From Parcubacteria group bacterium GW2011_GWA2_40_14 (GTDB taxonomy: Bacteria > Patescibacteriota > Minisyncoccia > Phycocordibacterales > DATDWN01), in assembly GCA_000996025.1 (NCBI GenBank), contig LBYF01000010.1, positions 1-33,220 of the forward strand: a stretch of DNA of 33,220 nucleotides. Direction: 5' to 3'. The notes under the pieces are model-generated. The model searched no databases. It saw nothing but the letters and a program-made list of their open reading frames with translations, and had not been told where the DNA came from. Both the position numbers and the translations under genes were made by a program. This document shows positions 6,795 through 14,779 of this stretch, piece after piece. Each line of letters starts with the position of its first letter. Position 1 is the first letter of the stretch.

Positions 6795-9700
6795 AACAAC
6801 ATACACAAAATACCAATGATATTGAAACCATATCATTAAAGATAGCTTCTCCAGAGAGAATAAAAGAGTGGTCATTTGGCGAGGTTACAAAACCGGAAAC
6901 AATCAATTATCGCACCCAGCGTAGTGAAAAAAGCGGTCTTTTTGACGAAAAGATTTTCGGTCCAGACAAAGATTATGAATGTTATTGTGGAAAGTATAGA
7001 GGTATCCGTTACAAGGGAATCATCTGCGAAAAATGTGGAGTGGAAATTACTCGCTCTATTGTTCGTCGCGAGCGTATGGGTCACATTGAACTGGCCTCTC
7101 CTGTATCCCACATCTGGTTTTTGAAATCCATGCCATCACGCATAAGTATGGTTTTGGGTATTCCTACGGCAGATTTGGAAAAAGTCATTTATTTCGCTGG
7201 ATATATCGTTACAAAAGTTTCCGAGGAAGACAGAGTAAGATATTTGAAGGATTTGGATTCCGAATACAAAGCAAAAATAAAATCCTTGCAGGATGAAAAA
7301 ACAAAAGAGCATGTCAAAGAGATGCTCCTTACCGCCAAGCGGGAGATTGAATCAATTCAGGAAGGAAAAGTTTTGGACGAAGTGGAATACTACAACTTTG
7401 GCATGAAATACGGCACTATGTTTGAAGCAGGTATAGGCGCAGAGTCTATATATAATATTTTCAAAAAAATAGATTTGCACAAACTCCTCTCCCAACTTAA
7501 AGAAGAACTTGAAAAAGCATCCAATTTAGAATCAGTTAAAGTAAATAAGAGAATCTCACTTATTGCCGCAATGATTCACTCCAATATTCGCCCAGAGTGG
7601 ATGTTTCTTTCAAATATTCCAGTTATGCCACCAGCCCTCCGGCCTATGGTTCCACTGGATGGTGGTCGCTATGCCACGTCCGACGTCAATGACCTCTATC
7701 GTCGGGTTATAAACAGAAACAACCGTTTGAAAAAACTGAAAGATATTCATGCTCCAGATGTTATTTTGCGAAATGAAAAAAGAATTCTGCAAGAAGCAGC
7801 GGATGCTCTGATAGACAACTCTATTCGTCACGGCCAAGCCTCGGGCGCTGTCAGTCAGTCACAAAGACGACCTTTGAAGTCCATCGCCGATAATTTGAAA
7901 GGTAAACGAGGTATTTTCCGTCAAAACTTACTTGGAAAGCGAGTGGATTATTCTGGTCGTTCGGTTATCGTGGTCGGTCCAGACCTTCACCTAAACCAGT
8001 GTGGTTTGCCAAAACACATGGCACTGGAGCTTTTCAAACCATTTGTCATTTCTGAACTTTTGAAAAAAGAGTATGCCTACAATATTCGCGGAGCGTCCAA
8101 ATTGATTGAAGATGGTATAGCTGAAGTTTGGGCTATTCTAGAAGAGGTTATCCACGACAGGTTTGTGCTCCTCAATCGCGCGCCGACACTACATCGTCTT
8201 GGTATTCAAGCATTCAAACCGATACTTATTGAAGGTAACGCTATACATAAAAATATCTTGAAACCGGGCTCGGGGGACGCAACTATTTCTGCAAAACTTT
8301 TGGATATTGTTTTGGGTTGCTATTGGATGACAAAAGAAATTAACGGAGAAAAGGGCGAGGGAAAAATGTTTTCATCTCCAAACAGCGCTATCACAGCATA
8401 TGACTTTAATGAAATTAGTTTTCGCTCAAAAATAAAAATCTTGCCGACAACTTCGGACAAGTACAAGCAATTTGAAGGCAAGCTGTTTGAAACAACTGTT
8501 GGACGGCTCCTCTTTAATTCTGTTTTGCCAAAAGATTATCCTTTTATAAATAGCGAAATAAATCGAGATAAGATTTCCACATTAGTTGATGACCTTATTG
8601 AAAAATACGGTATTGAAAATGTGCCAAAAATGATTGACCAAATTAAATCTTTTGGTTTCAAGTATGCAACGCATTCCGGCGTAACATGGGGACTTGGTGA
8701 TATCATGATTCCTGAAGGCAAAAAGCACATTATACTTGGAGCAAAAGAGAAAGCAAAAATAATTGCCGAGCATTTTGATGCTGGGCTTATTTCCAAGGAA
8801 GAAAGATTACGTCAGACCATTGAAATCTGGCATGGGGCCAAAGCTGAAGTGGAAAAAATTATGCCTGCCACTCTGCCAAAGAACGGCTCGGTTTCCGATA
8901 TGGTACTTTCCAAAGCCCGCGGTTCAATGGCTAATATTACTCAAATGGCTGGTATGAAGGGTCTCATTACTAATACATCTGGAGAAACGATTGAATTTCC
9001 AATTATTTCTTCTTATAAAGAGGGACTTACTCCGCTTGAATATTTTATTACTACACACGGTTCTAGAAAAGGTTTGACTGACACCGCTCTAAACACGGCA
9101 AAGTCCGGGTATCTGACTAGAAAAATGTTTGTGGTGGCTCAAGATACTATTATTACCGAAGAAGATTGTGGCACAAAAGAAGGGGTGCTGATAGATAAGA
9201 ATGCGATATCTGGTATGGAAGTTTCCATCGCAAAGCATATCAAGGGACGATTTTTGGCTGAAGAAGTTGTTACTAAAGATGGCACTGTGCTTTTCAAAAA
9301 AGACCACTTCCTAACAAAGAAAGAAGCAGTACAAATAGAATCACTCGGTATTTCTGCAGTTTCCGTTCGTTCACCACTGTCATGTAGAACCTTAAACGGC
9401 ATCTGTATCAAATGTTATGGGGCCGACCTCGGTAAAAACAAAGTAGTTGAGCTCGGTGAAGCCGTCGGAACTGTGGCTGGACAAGCAATCGGCGAGCCCG
9501 GAACACAGCTGACTATGCGTACCTTCCACGCCGGAGGAGCAGCTTCTGTTTCCGGAGACATTACCTCTGGACTTCCTCGGGTGGAAGAACTTTTTGAGAA
9601 GCGCAAACCGAAAAATCCTGCGGTGGTTTCTTCCGTTTCCGGAACCATTTCCAATATCCGCCAGTCTGACAAAGAAAAAATTATTGTCATTACTCCAAAC

Positions 9701-10348
9701 TTGGAAGATAGAACAAAATCCAAAGATTCAATTGAATATTCCATTTCTCTCAACCGAACAATCTTGGTCAAAGCCCACGACGAAGTCAAAAAAGGGGACA
9801 TTATTACCGACGGTTCCGCCGATATTGACGAGCTTTTCAAATACGCCGGCAAGGACAAAACTATTGACTATATTATTCACGAAATCAACAAACCGTACGA
9901 ACTTCAGGGAGAAACAGTTTCTAGAAAACACATTGAGACAATCGTTCGCCAGATGTTCTCTCGTAAGAAAATCAAAAATCCGGGTGACACTGTCTTTTCA
10001 GTCGGCGATGTTGTAGAGACGGCCTTTCTTCTTGAGGAAAATGCTCGCATCAAAGCTCTGGGTAAAGAGGAAGCCAAAGCCGAGGGAGTTGTTATGGGCA
10101 TCACAGATGTTTCCCTTTCTCGCAAGAGCTTCCTGGCTTCCGCTTCCTTTCAGCACACTACCCGCATGCTTATCTCCTCGTCCATTCGTGGAAACGAAGA
10201 CGAGCTTTCTGGTCTGATGGAGAATGTCATTCTCGGACGTCTCATCCCTGCTGGCACAGGTTTCAAAGGCAGTAAAAAAGCCCAGATGATTGCAGATATG
10301 AGAGCCAGTCGCCCACAGATTTTTGAGGAAAGAAATAAGTTTTTGTAG
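6791..10348 (+). CDS. rpoC: RNA polymerase subunit beta' lacking the NADFDGD catalytic segment
   Basis: This is an 1185-residue beta' subunit. Visible parts are the first zinc site (C64, C66, C79, C82 in CYCGKYRG...CEKCG), GKRVDYSGRSVIVVGPDL, LLNRAPTLHRLGIQAFKP, the trigger loop (LTDTALNTAKSGYLTRKMF, about 761-780), CIKCYGADLG and AGQAIGEPGTQLTMRTFH. The expected stretch between LIEGNAI (ending at residue 485) and NILKPGSGD (from residue 488) is missing. In other bacteria it holds LHPLVC, the universally conserved NADFDGD with the three Mg-binding aspartates, and QMAVH. About 40 residues are absent without a frame change at about 8243-8251. A polymerase lacking this loop should be inactive, so this is a real deletion with an intact copy elsewhere, a population variant, or an assembly error. 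Confidence 0.95.
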   Translation: MKQHTQNTNDIETISLKIASPERIKEWSFGEVTKPETINYRTQRSEKSGLFDEKIFGPDKDYECYCGKYRGIRYKGIICEKCGVEITRSIVRRERMGHIELASPVSHIWFLKSMPSRISMVLGIPTADLEKVIYFAGYIVTKVSEEDRVRYLKDLDSEYKAKIKSLQDEKTKEHVKEMLLTAKREIESIQEGKVLDEVEYYNFGMKYGTMFEAGIGAESIYNIFKKIDLHKLLSQLKEELEKASNLESVKVNKRISLIAAMIHSNIRPEWMFLSNIPVMPPALRPMVPLDGGRYATSDVNDLYRRVINRNNRLKKLKDIHAPDVILRNEKRILQEAADALIDNSIRHGQASGAVSQSQRRPLKSIADNLKGKRGIFRQNLLGKRVDYSGRSVIVVGPDLHLNQCGLPKHMALELFKPFVISELLKKEYAYNIRGASKLIEDGIAEVWAILEEVIHDRFVLLNRAPTLHRLGIQAFKPILIEGNAIHKNILKPGSGDATISAKLLDIVLGCYWMTKEINGEKGEGKMFSSPNSAITAYDFNEISFRSKIKILPTTSDKYKQFEGKLFETTVGRLLFNSVLPKDYPFINSEINRDKISTLVDDLIEKYGIENVPKMIDQIKSFGFKYATHSGVTWGLGDIMIPEGKKHIILGAKEKAKIIAEHFDAGLISKEERLRQTIEIWHGAKAEVEKIMPATLPKNGSVSDMVLSKARGSMANITQMAGMKGLITNTSGETIEFPIISSYKEGLTPLEYFITTHGSRKGLTDTALNTAKSGYLTRKMFVVAQDTIITEEDCGTKEGVLIDKNAISGMEVSIAKHIKGRFLAEEVVTKDGTVLFKKDHFLTKKEAVQIESLGISAVSVRSPLSCRTLNGICIKCYGADLGKNKVVELGEAVGTVAGQAIGEPGTQLTMRTFHAGGAASVSGDITSGLPRVEELFEKRKPKNPAVVSSVSGTISNIRQSDKEKIIVITPNLEDRTKSKDSIEYSISLNRTILVKAHDEVKKGDIITDGSADIDELFKYAGKDKTIDYIIHEINKPYELQGETVSRKHIETIVRQMFSRKKIKNPGDTVFSVGDVVETAFLLEENARIKALGKEEAKAEGVVMGITDVSLSRKSFLASASFQHTTRMLISSSIRGNEDELSGLMENVILGRLIPAGTGFKGSKKAQMIADMRASRPQIFEERNKFL

Positions 10349-10361
10349 AAGTTCTTTTAAC

Positions 10362-10525
10362 GCAAAATTCCTTACTCGGCACGTCGTTTCCAGAGACGCA
10401 GACTTTTCCAGCGAAAAGTCTGCTCTGTCCTCGGCCGCAATTTTGTCAAGATGGGATGCCTTGACAAAAACCTTGCTTGCGGCCTGCGGATGCTCCGGAA
10501 ACAACATGCCGAGCCGAAATTTTGC
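10362..10525 (+). other. Large branched foldback structure downstream of rpoC
   Basis: The 3' region of rpoC folds as nested stems. The outer helix has three parts: GCAAAATT/AATTTTGC (10362-10369/10518-10525), CTCGGCA/TGCCGAG (10375-10381/10507-10513) and GTTTCC/GGAAAC (10386-10391/10497-10502). Inside are a perfect hairpin GCAGACTTTT/AAAAGTCTGC (10398-10423) and a second arm GGCCGCAA/TTGCGGCC (10433-10440/10477-10484) that encloses TTTTGTCAAG/CTTGACAAAA (10441-10469). It has no U-tract end. It may be a structured RNA at the rpoBC 3' end or a foldback DNA element. Gap 10349-10564 holds no gene I can support. Confidence 0.7.
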
Positions 10526-10564
10526 TTAGTGGTCATTTATTACGTTTGGTTTAACCAAAACAAT

Positions 10565-11059
10565 ATGAAAAATAATCAAAAAGGTTTTGCAAATGTGGTG
10601 TTGATTGGAGCGATTGTTGTTGTTTTAGCCATTGGCGGTTATTTTATTATTAAGAACAAAAATAAATCAACTAATCCAATAGTATCACCAATAAATAATA
10701 TTGAGGATAAAATGGAAATCAAGATATATTTTAATGATAGCAATAGCTCAGATCCATGTAATGAGACATATGAAGTTACTCGTACCATACCCAAAACTTT
10801 GGCAGTGGCCGATGCTTCTCTAAAAATCCTTTTTTCTGAAAATCTAACTGAACTCAAAAATAATTATCTTGGAGTTTCAATTAAAGATAGTGTTGCAGTT
10901 GTAAATTTTAAAAGACCAGCTTTAGATTATCTAAATAATACCGCATGTATTCAAATGTCATTTAAAATACCAATTGAAAAAACACTATTACAGTATCCGA
11001 CAATAAAAGAAGTTGATTATTCTATTGATGGAAAGGTGTTTACGGAGTTTGATGCATAA
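10565..11059 (+). CDS. GerMN-domain protein, membrane-anchored
   Basis: This 164-residue protein begins MKNNQKGFANVVLIGAIVVV: a short charged head, Gly-Phe junction and one hydrophobic helix (residues about 10-33), like a type IV prepilin leader. After a linker, residues 50-164 match the GerMN fold: KIYFNDSN, then ...EVTRTIPKTLAVADASLKIL, SVAVVNFKRPALDYL and TLLQYPTIKEVDYSIDGK. The last block is the family's most conserved segment. GerMN domains occur in spore germination proteins and in many non-spore-forming bacteria, where they are extracytoplasmic and of unclear role. The ATG at 10565 is preferred over upstream in-frame codons because those lie in the branched element. A small hairpin, TTTGGTTTAACCAAA, sits just before the start. 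Confidence 0.8.
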   Translation: MKNNQKGFANVVLIGAIVVVLAIGGYFIIKNKNKSTNPIVSPINNIEDKMEIKIYFNDSNSSDPCNETYEVTRTIPKTLAVADASLKILFSENLTELKNNYLGVSIKDSVAVVNFKRPALDYLNNTACIQMSFKIPIEKTLLQYPTIKEVDYSIDGKVFTEFDA

Positions 11060-11075
11060 TACAAGTAGTATACCT

Positions 11076-11118
11076 GTGTCCTCATCTGTTGATCAAATCA
11101 AAGTTGGATATTGTCTTG
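11076..11118 (+). pseudogene. Decayed copy of the dnaG 5' end
   Basis: Bases 11076-11118 read GTG TCC TCA TCT GTT GAT (VSSSVDQIK...) and match the first codons of dnaG at 13082 ([16 protein letters not shown]). Differences are mostly at third positions. After the AAA codon the match loses a few bases and resumes with GATATTGTCT, so the frame is lost and a stop follows. The copy is about 2 kb upstream of the real gene. It suggests that the DNA between the two was inserted next to, or duplicated with, the dnaG start. Confidence 0.6.
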
Positions 11119-11163
11119 ATTATGTTTTAGTTTATACCTATGTTAAACTAAAGTTTTGTAAAT

Positions 11164-11245
11164 AAAGGGGGGTGAGGATGCAAGAGTCCAAGATAGGTTG
11201 CTATTGAGTCTTGTCGAAACATAGCATAAATCCTAGTCCCCTTTT
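11164..11245 (+). terminator. Terminator-like compound hairpin
   Basis: AAAGGGG (11164-11170) pairs with CCCCTTT (11238-11244) and AGGAT (11175-11179) with ATCCT (11230-11234). Inside are CAAGA/TCTTG and ATAG/CTAT stems. The 3' side runs into TTTTGTTTAT, so it may end the GerMN transcript or lead into the 11271 gene. Confidence 0.5.
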
Positions 11246-11270
11246 GTTTATAAAACTTAATCATTAAAAT

Positions 11271-11480
11271 ATGAGCGCAAATAATCTTATTCTCATAAAA
11301 GAAAAAACAAAAGGTATTTACAAAGTATCTGAAAATAACTATGAACCTGATGGAGAGATACACAACATTGGTACTTTTGATTCGCTCCGAACTGCTATAG
11401 AGAAAGCAGAAGAATATATAACTAATTCAGAAATGGGAGTTGAATATGGTATAAGGTTTACTTTGAAGAAACTGAATTAA
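11271..11480 (+). CDS. Small hypothetical protein, possible partner of the MazF-like toxin
   Basis: This 69-residue soluble protein begins MSANNLILIKEKTKGIYKVS and ends GVEYGIRFTLKKLN. The pattern is a short beta-rich start (LILIKEKTKGIYKVSE), an acidic loop (NYEPDGEIHNIG), a helix (DSLRTAIEKAEEYITNSE) and a final strand. No DNA-binding motif such as ribbon-helix-helix or AbrB is visible, so it is not a standard MazE. It lies 14 bases before a MazF/PemK-like toxin gene on the same strand, so the two are probably co-transcribed. Calling it the antitoxin is only inference from position. The ATG at 11271 follows an AT-rich stretch without a Shine-Dalgarno sequence. Confidence 0.65.
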   Translation: MSANNLILIKEKTKGIYKVSENNYEPDGEIHNIGTFDSLRTAIEKAEEYITNSEMGVEYGIRFTLKKLN

Positions 11481-11494
11481 ATACTAAAAAATGT

Positions 11495-11932
11495 ATGGAC
11501 AAGGATTTTGACAAATGGAATACAGAGAAAAAAACCGTAGATGCAAAGGTTGTAAATAGGGAGCTTTTCTTTTACGCTCGGGAGATATGGTGGTGTAGTG
11601 CAGGATTAAATATTGGAGTAGAAGTAAATGGGAAGCATGAAAATTTTGAAAGACCAATGCTCATTGTAAAAAAGTTCAATGCCGATATGGTATGGGCGCT
11701 TCCACTTACTACGCAAGGACAAAATAATAAGTATTATTATAAATTAGATCACGAAGATATGAAATCGTGGGTTATTTTGTCTCAAATAAAAACCATAAGC
11801 ACAAAAAGATTTTTACGAAAGGTGGGGTCTATATCTCTGTCAGATTTCAAAGAAGTAATTCTAAGATTACAAAAGTTCCTAAAAATCGAAAACCCCCTTG
11901 CGGGGGGCTTCCTCGGAGGCCGAAGCCACTAA
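11495..11932 (+). CDS. MazF/PemK-like toxin (endoribonuclease family)
   Basis: This 145-residue protein shows the PemK/MazF SH3-like barrel pattern: REIWWCSAGLNIGVEVNGKHENFERPMLIVKKFN (strands 1-3 with the conserved RP), MVWALPLTTQGQNNKYYYKL, and SWVILSQIKTISTKRFLRKVGSIS, where the SQ and R positions fit the active-site surface. Members cleave mRNA at short motifs as the toxic half of type II toxin-antitoxin pairs. The first 25 residues (MDKDFDKWNTEKKTVDAK...) match the extended form common in CPR bacteria. The C-terminal ENPLAGGFLGGRSH is encoded by a GC-rich hairpin and probably is a later-added tail through a terminator. A small gene 14 bases upstream is the only antitoxin candidate. Activity is unproven. 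Confidence 0.8.
   Translation: MDKDFDKWNTEKKTVDAKVVNRELFFYAREIWWCSAGLNIGVEVNGKHENFERPMLIVKKFNADMVWALPLTTQGQNNKYYYKLDHEDMKSWVILSQIKTISTKRFLRKVGSISLSDFKEVILRLQKFLKIENPLAGGFLGGRSH
11891..11927 (+). terminator. Hairpins overlapping the toxin gene 3' end
   Basis: CCCCC-ttgc-GGGGG (11893-11906) is followed at once by GGCTTC (11906-11911) pairing with GAAGCC (11922-11927). Both lie inside the last codons of the toxin gene. There is no T-run directly after them, so termination strength is uncertain. Confidence 0.5.
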
Positions 11933-12017
11933 TACTTAATATATTAGCAAATACAAAAGATATGTCAAGTTCAAAATTAACTATAGTTTATAAGCTCATT
12001 AATTAATAAAAAACAAT

Positions 12018-13004
12018 ATGAAAAATAATCAATACATTCGACAAGCTCAGTACAAGAAAGGTTTTGCAAAAATGTGGATTATTCTTGGGCTGGTTATAAT
12101 TCTAGTGATTGGGTTTGTCGTGGTTTTACGTGGTTGCTGGATTAGCGGGAAATTTTATTTTCACTCAACTTGCAACGCCCGAGGAGTGATTGGTGACCCA
12201 ATTCTACTTGAGCAGACTTCAACAGCAGACTGGAAAACATATAAAAATGAAAAATCTGGTTTTGAGTTTCAATATCCAGAAAATTTGAAATTATCTGAAT
12301 CGAATGGAAAAGTGACTCTTAGTCATTCTATTCCTTACGAGAATCGTGGAGAATGTGATATGACAGCTGATGGTAAAACATATAGCACATTAACAGATTT
12401 TAAGCTTTCGTTTGAAAAAAGAACTGGGAATCTAACATTTGAGTATACTGATGGCGAGTATAACCAAGGAGGACTTAAGGGGTCAATGCAATATACAGGA
12501 GCAGAAGGCTGTGGTGAATTAATATATTATTTTCCTGTGGGGGATAGTACTTTAGTAGTAAAAAGAGATGCTATCCAAGCGACTTCTGGTATAAGTACAG
12601 TTTGGGAAAGAGAAAAAATATTAGCAATTTCAGGCGCAATTTCCAAAGAAGAGTCACAAAGAATTTTTGACAAAATTCTCTCTACTTTTAAATTTACTAA
12701 ATCAGTTATTCAATCAGAACTAACAAAAGAAACTGTTTTATCGCTTTTGAAAGGCGATTTGTTTGATAGTAAATGCGGTGGTGGGGAATACAAATCATGT
12801 AAAATAGATATAACAAAAGTAAGTAGTGATTGGCTGGTGACGGTGACTTATGATGGGCTGTACGACGATTCTGTAAAGGCAATCAGATATAAAACGGCAA
12901 TAACTTATCAGGATGGAAAGTGGATTAGTGGTAATGTCTCAAAAACACAGCAATGTTGGCCGAATCGCGGACATCAAGATTTTTCTTCTGAACTGTGCGT
13001 ATAA
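12018..13004 (+). CDS. Membrane-anchored extracytoplasmic protein, unknown function
   Basis: This 328-residue protein has a prepilin-like start, QAQYKKGFAKMWIILGLVII, with one hydrophobic helix (about residues 15-41) and then an outside domain. Segment WKTYKNEKSGFEFQYPENLKL (from about residue 74) is a motif seen at the start of many CPR surface domains; the phrase SGFEFQYP often opens a PsbP-like or lipoprotein-like beta fold, but I cannot assign a family with certainty. Seven cysteines are spread over the outside part. A second, smaller domain appears at the C-terminus (GDLFDSKCGGGEYKSCKIDITKV ... KTAITYQDGKWISGN), resembling a NTF2-like or repeat beta domain. It stands alone between the toxin gene and dnaG. 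Confidence 0.7.
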   Translation: MKNNQYIRQAQYKKGFAKMWIILGLVIILVIGFVVVLRGCWISGKFYFHSTCNARGVIGDPILLEQTSTADWKTYKNEKSGFEFQYPENLKLSESNGKVTLSHSIPYENRGECDMTADGKTYSTLTDFKLSFEKRTGNLTFEYTDGEYNQGGLKGSMQYTGAEGCGELIYYFPVGDSTLVVKRDAIQATSGISTVWEREKILAISGAISKEESQRIFDKILSTFKFTKSVIQSELTKETVLSLLKGDLFDSKCGGGEYKSCKIDITKVSSDWLVTVTYDGLYDDSVKAIRYKTAITYQDGKWISGNVSKTQQCWPNRGHQDFSSELCV

Positions 13005-13039
13005 TTTTTAGTATCGGAATTTGTTTAGAAATTAGAAAG

Positions 13040-13075
13040 ACTTTATAAACTTTATAACTTTACGAACTTTATAAC
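13040..13075 (+). promoter_or_regulatory. Tandem 9-base repeats and -10 box before dnaG
   Basis: The 9-mer ACTTTATAA occurs at 13040-13048, 13049-13057 and 13066-13074, with a degenerate unit between. The last unit supplies TATAAC (13070-13075), which ends 6 bases before the dnaG ATG. This suggests a leaderless dnaG-rpoD transcript, possibly with alternative start sites from the upstream units. Confidence 0.5.
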
Positions 13076-13081
13076 TCTTTT

Positions 13082-14779
13082 ATGTCCTCATCCGTAGACC
13101 AAATCAAATCAAAAATAGATATTGTCTCCTTGGTTTCCTCGTACATAAAGCTGGATAAAGCAGGGGGAAATTTTAAAGGACGATGCCCATTCCACAACGA
13201 GAAGACGCCGAGTTTTTTCGTTTCGCCAGATAGGGGAAATTATTATTGTTTTGGTTGTCATGCCAAAGGGGATATATTCACTTTTGTCCAGGAGTTTGAA
13301 GGATTGGATTTTGTTGGCTCTCTCAAAGTTCTTGCAGACAGAGCTGGTGTGGAATTGGAAAAGTATAGCAAAGGTGATAAAACAGAGAAAGAAAAGTTGC
13401 ACTCGGTTCTTGAGCAAGCGGTATTTTTCTATCAGAAAAAATTATCGGAAAACAAATTAGCTCTGGAATATTTGAAGAATCGTGGAGTTACGGATACCAC
13501 TATAAAAGACTTCCGCATTGGGTTTGCTCCGGCGGAGTGGCGTGAGTTGTATGAATATCTTTTGTCGCGTGATGTCACAGAAAAAGATATGCTACAAGTG
13601 GGGCTCGTCAAAAAGAAAGAAGCTGGAGAATCCAGGGCCTACGATACTTTCCGAGGACGGATAATGTTTCCGATTGCCGATTCGTCTGGCAGAATAGTGG
13701 CATTTTCTGGGCGTATCCTTACTCCAGATGAGAAGTCTCCAAAATATCTGAATAGTCCGGAGACTTCGCTCTTTAACAAGTCAGAGATTCTGTTCGGATT
13801 TGATAAAGCCAAGAAAGATATTCGACTTAAAGATTATTCCATACTAGTGGAAGGACAGATGGATTTGATAATGATGCACCAAGCCGGAATGACAAACACA
13901 GTGGCCTCTTCTGGCACAGCTCTTTCCGAGAATCATCTTATCAAGTTGCGTCGGCTTTCCAATCGTATTATTATGGCTTTTGATGGTGACTCTGCTGGCT
14001 TTTCGGCCTCCGACAGAAGCAGTAATATCGCTCTTTCTCTGGGAATGGAATTAAAAATTGCCGATTTGCCGGAAGGCAAGGATCCAGCTGACTTGGCAAA
14101 AGATAATCCCGAATCTTTGAGAGAATGTTTTAAGCAGACAAAACATATTATTGACTATCTGACTGATAAATTAGTAGCTCGTGGACTGGAGCCCCGAGAA
14201 CTGGGCCAAGAAATAAAAAAACATATTCTTCCTCGCATCGCCCTTCTCCCCAGCACCATAGAGCAGTCCCATTTTGTGAAAAATATTGCCAAAAAAGCAT
14301 TTATAAAAGAAGAAGCTTTGTGGGGGGATTTGAACGTCCCGGTGCCGACATTGTCTCGGCACCTGCAGTACCGAGTCCCTGAATCATCTCCTCCGCACAA
14401 GCGACTGGAACAGATAGAGAGAAAAGTTGTAGGGATTCTATTTTGGCAAGAAGGAAAAGATGTGGAAATAGAAAAAAAAGTTAAAAAAATATTAGGAGAA
14501 AAATTTGAAGAACTGCAGAAAAAATTTGAAAAAGAAAAAGAAGCGTTGATATTTGAAACGGAAAACTATTATAATGATAAAAATAACTTAGGGGCTGATA
14601 TTAAAGAATTGCTTCTTGGACTTGAAGAAGAATATTTGAAAAAAGAACGTGATGAAGTAAGAAATAAACTTCAAAGAGCAGAACAATCCGGTAGTGATTT
14701 GGAAATTGAGAAATACAAAAAAAATTACCACCTCATTTCACAACAAATAGACAAAATAAAAAATAAGAATGAAGAATAA
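13082..14779 (+). CDS. dnaG: DNA primase
   Basis: This 565-residue protein makes RNA primers for DNA replication. The N-terminal CHC2-type zinc domain has C35, H38, C56 and C59 ([11 protein letters not shown] ... YCFGC). The RNA-polymerase core follows ([37 protein letters not shown]). The Toprim domain shows VEGQMDLI near residue 257 and AFDGDSAG near 300. The C-terminal part, from about 430, is a lysine/glutamate-rich helical region that would contact helicase. The length is at the short end for bacterial DnaG. It overlaps rpoD by 11 bases, as in a reduced macromolecular-synthesis operon without rpsU. A decayed copy of its first codons lies at 11076. Confidence 0.96.
   Translation: MSSSVDQIKSKIDIVSLVSSYIKLDKAGGNFKGRCPFHNEKTPSFFVSPDRGNYYCFGCHAKGDIFTFVQEFEGLDFVGSLKVLADRAGVELEKYSKGDKTEKEKLHSVLEQAVFFYQKKLSENKLALEYLKNRGVTDTTIKDFRIGFAPAEWRELYEYLLSRDVTEKDMLQVGLVKKKEAGESRAYDTFRGRIMFPIADSSGRIVAFSGRILTPDEKSPKYLNSPETSLFNKSEILFGFDKAKKDIRLKDYSILVEGQMDLIMMHQAGMTNTVASSGTALSENHLIKLRRLSNRIIMAFDGDSAGFSASDRSSNIALSLGMELKIADLPEGKDPADLAKDNPESLRECFKQTKHIIDYLTDKLVARGLEPRELGQEIKKHILPRIALLPSTIEQSHFVKNIAKKAFIKEEALWGDLNVPVPTLSRHLQYRVPESSPPHKRLEQIERKVVGILFWQEGKDVEIEKKVKKILGEKFEELQKKFEKEKEALIFETENYYNDKNNLGADIKELLLGLEEEYLKKERDEVRNKLQRAEQSGSDLEIEKYKKNYHLISQQIDKIKNKNEE

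Noticed and set aside
9415-9858. Long minus-strand frames inside rpoC and rpoB (for example 147 codons)
   Set aside because: They are antisense to strongly conserved polymerase genes and show no protein family pattern.
10451-10564. N-terminal extension of the GerMN protein from 10451
   Set aside because: The extension lies in the branched element after rpoC and would place cysteine-rich random sequence before a good membrane leader.
13040-13075. Tandem 9-mers before dnaG as a CRISPR-like or iteron array
   Set aside because: The units are only 9 bases, AT-rich and without spacers, so CRISPR is excluded. Iterons would be longer and more regular. A promoter duplication is simpler.
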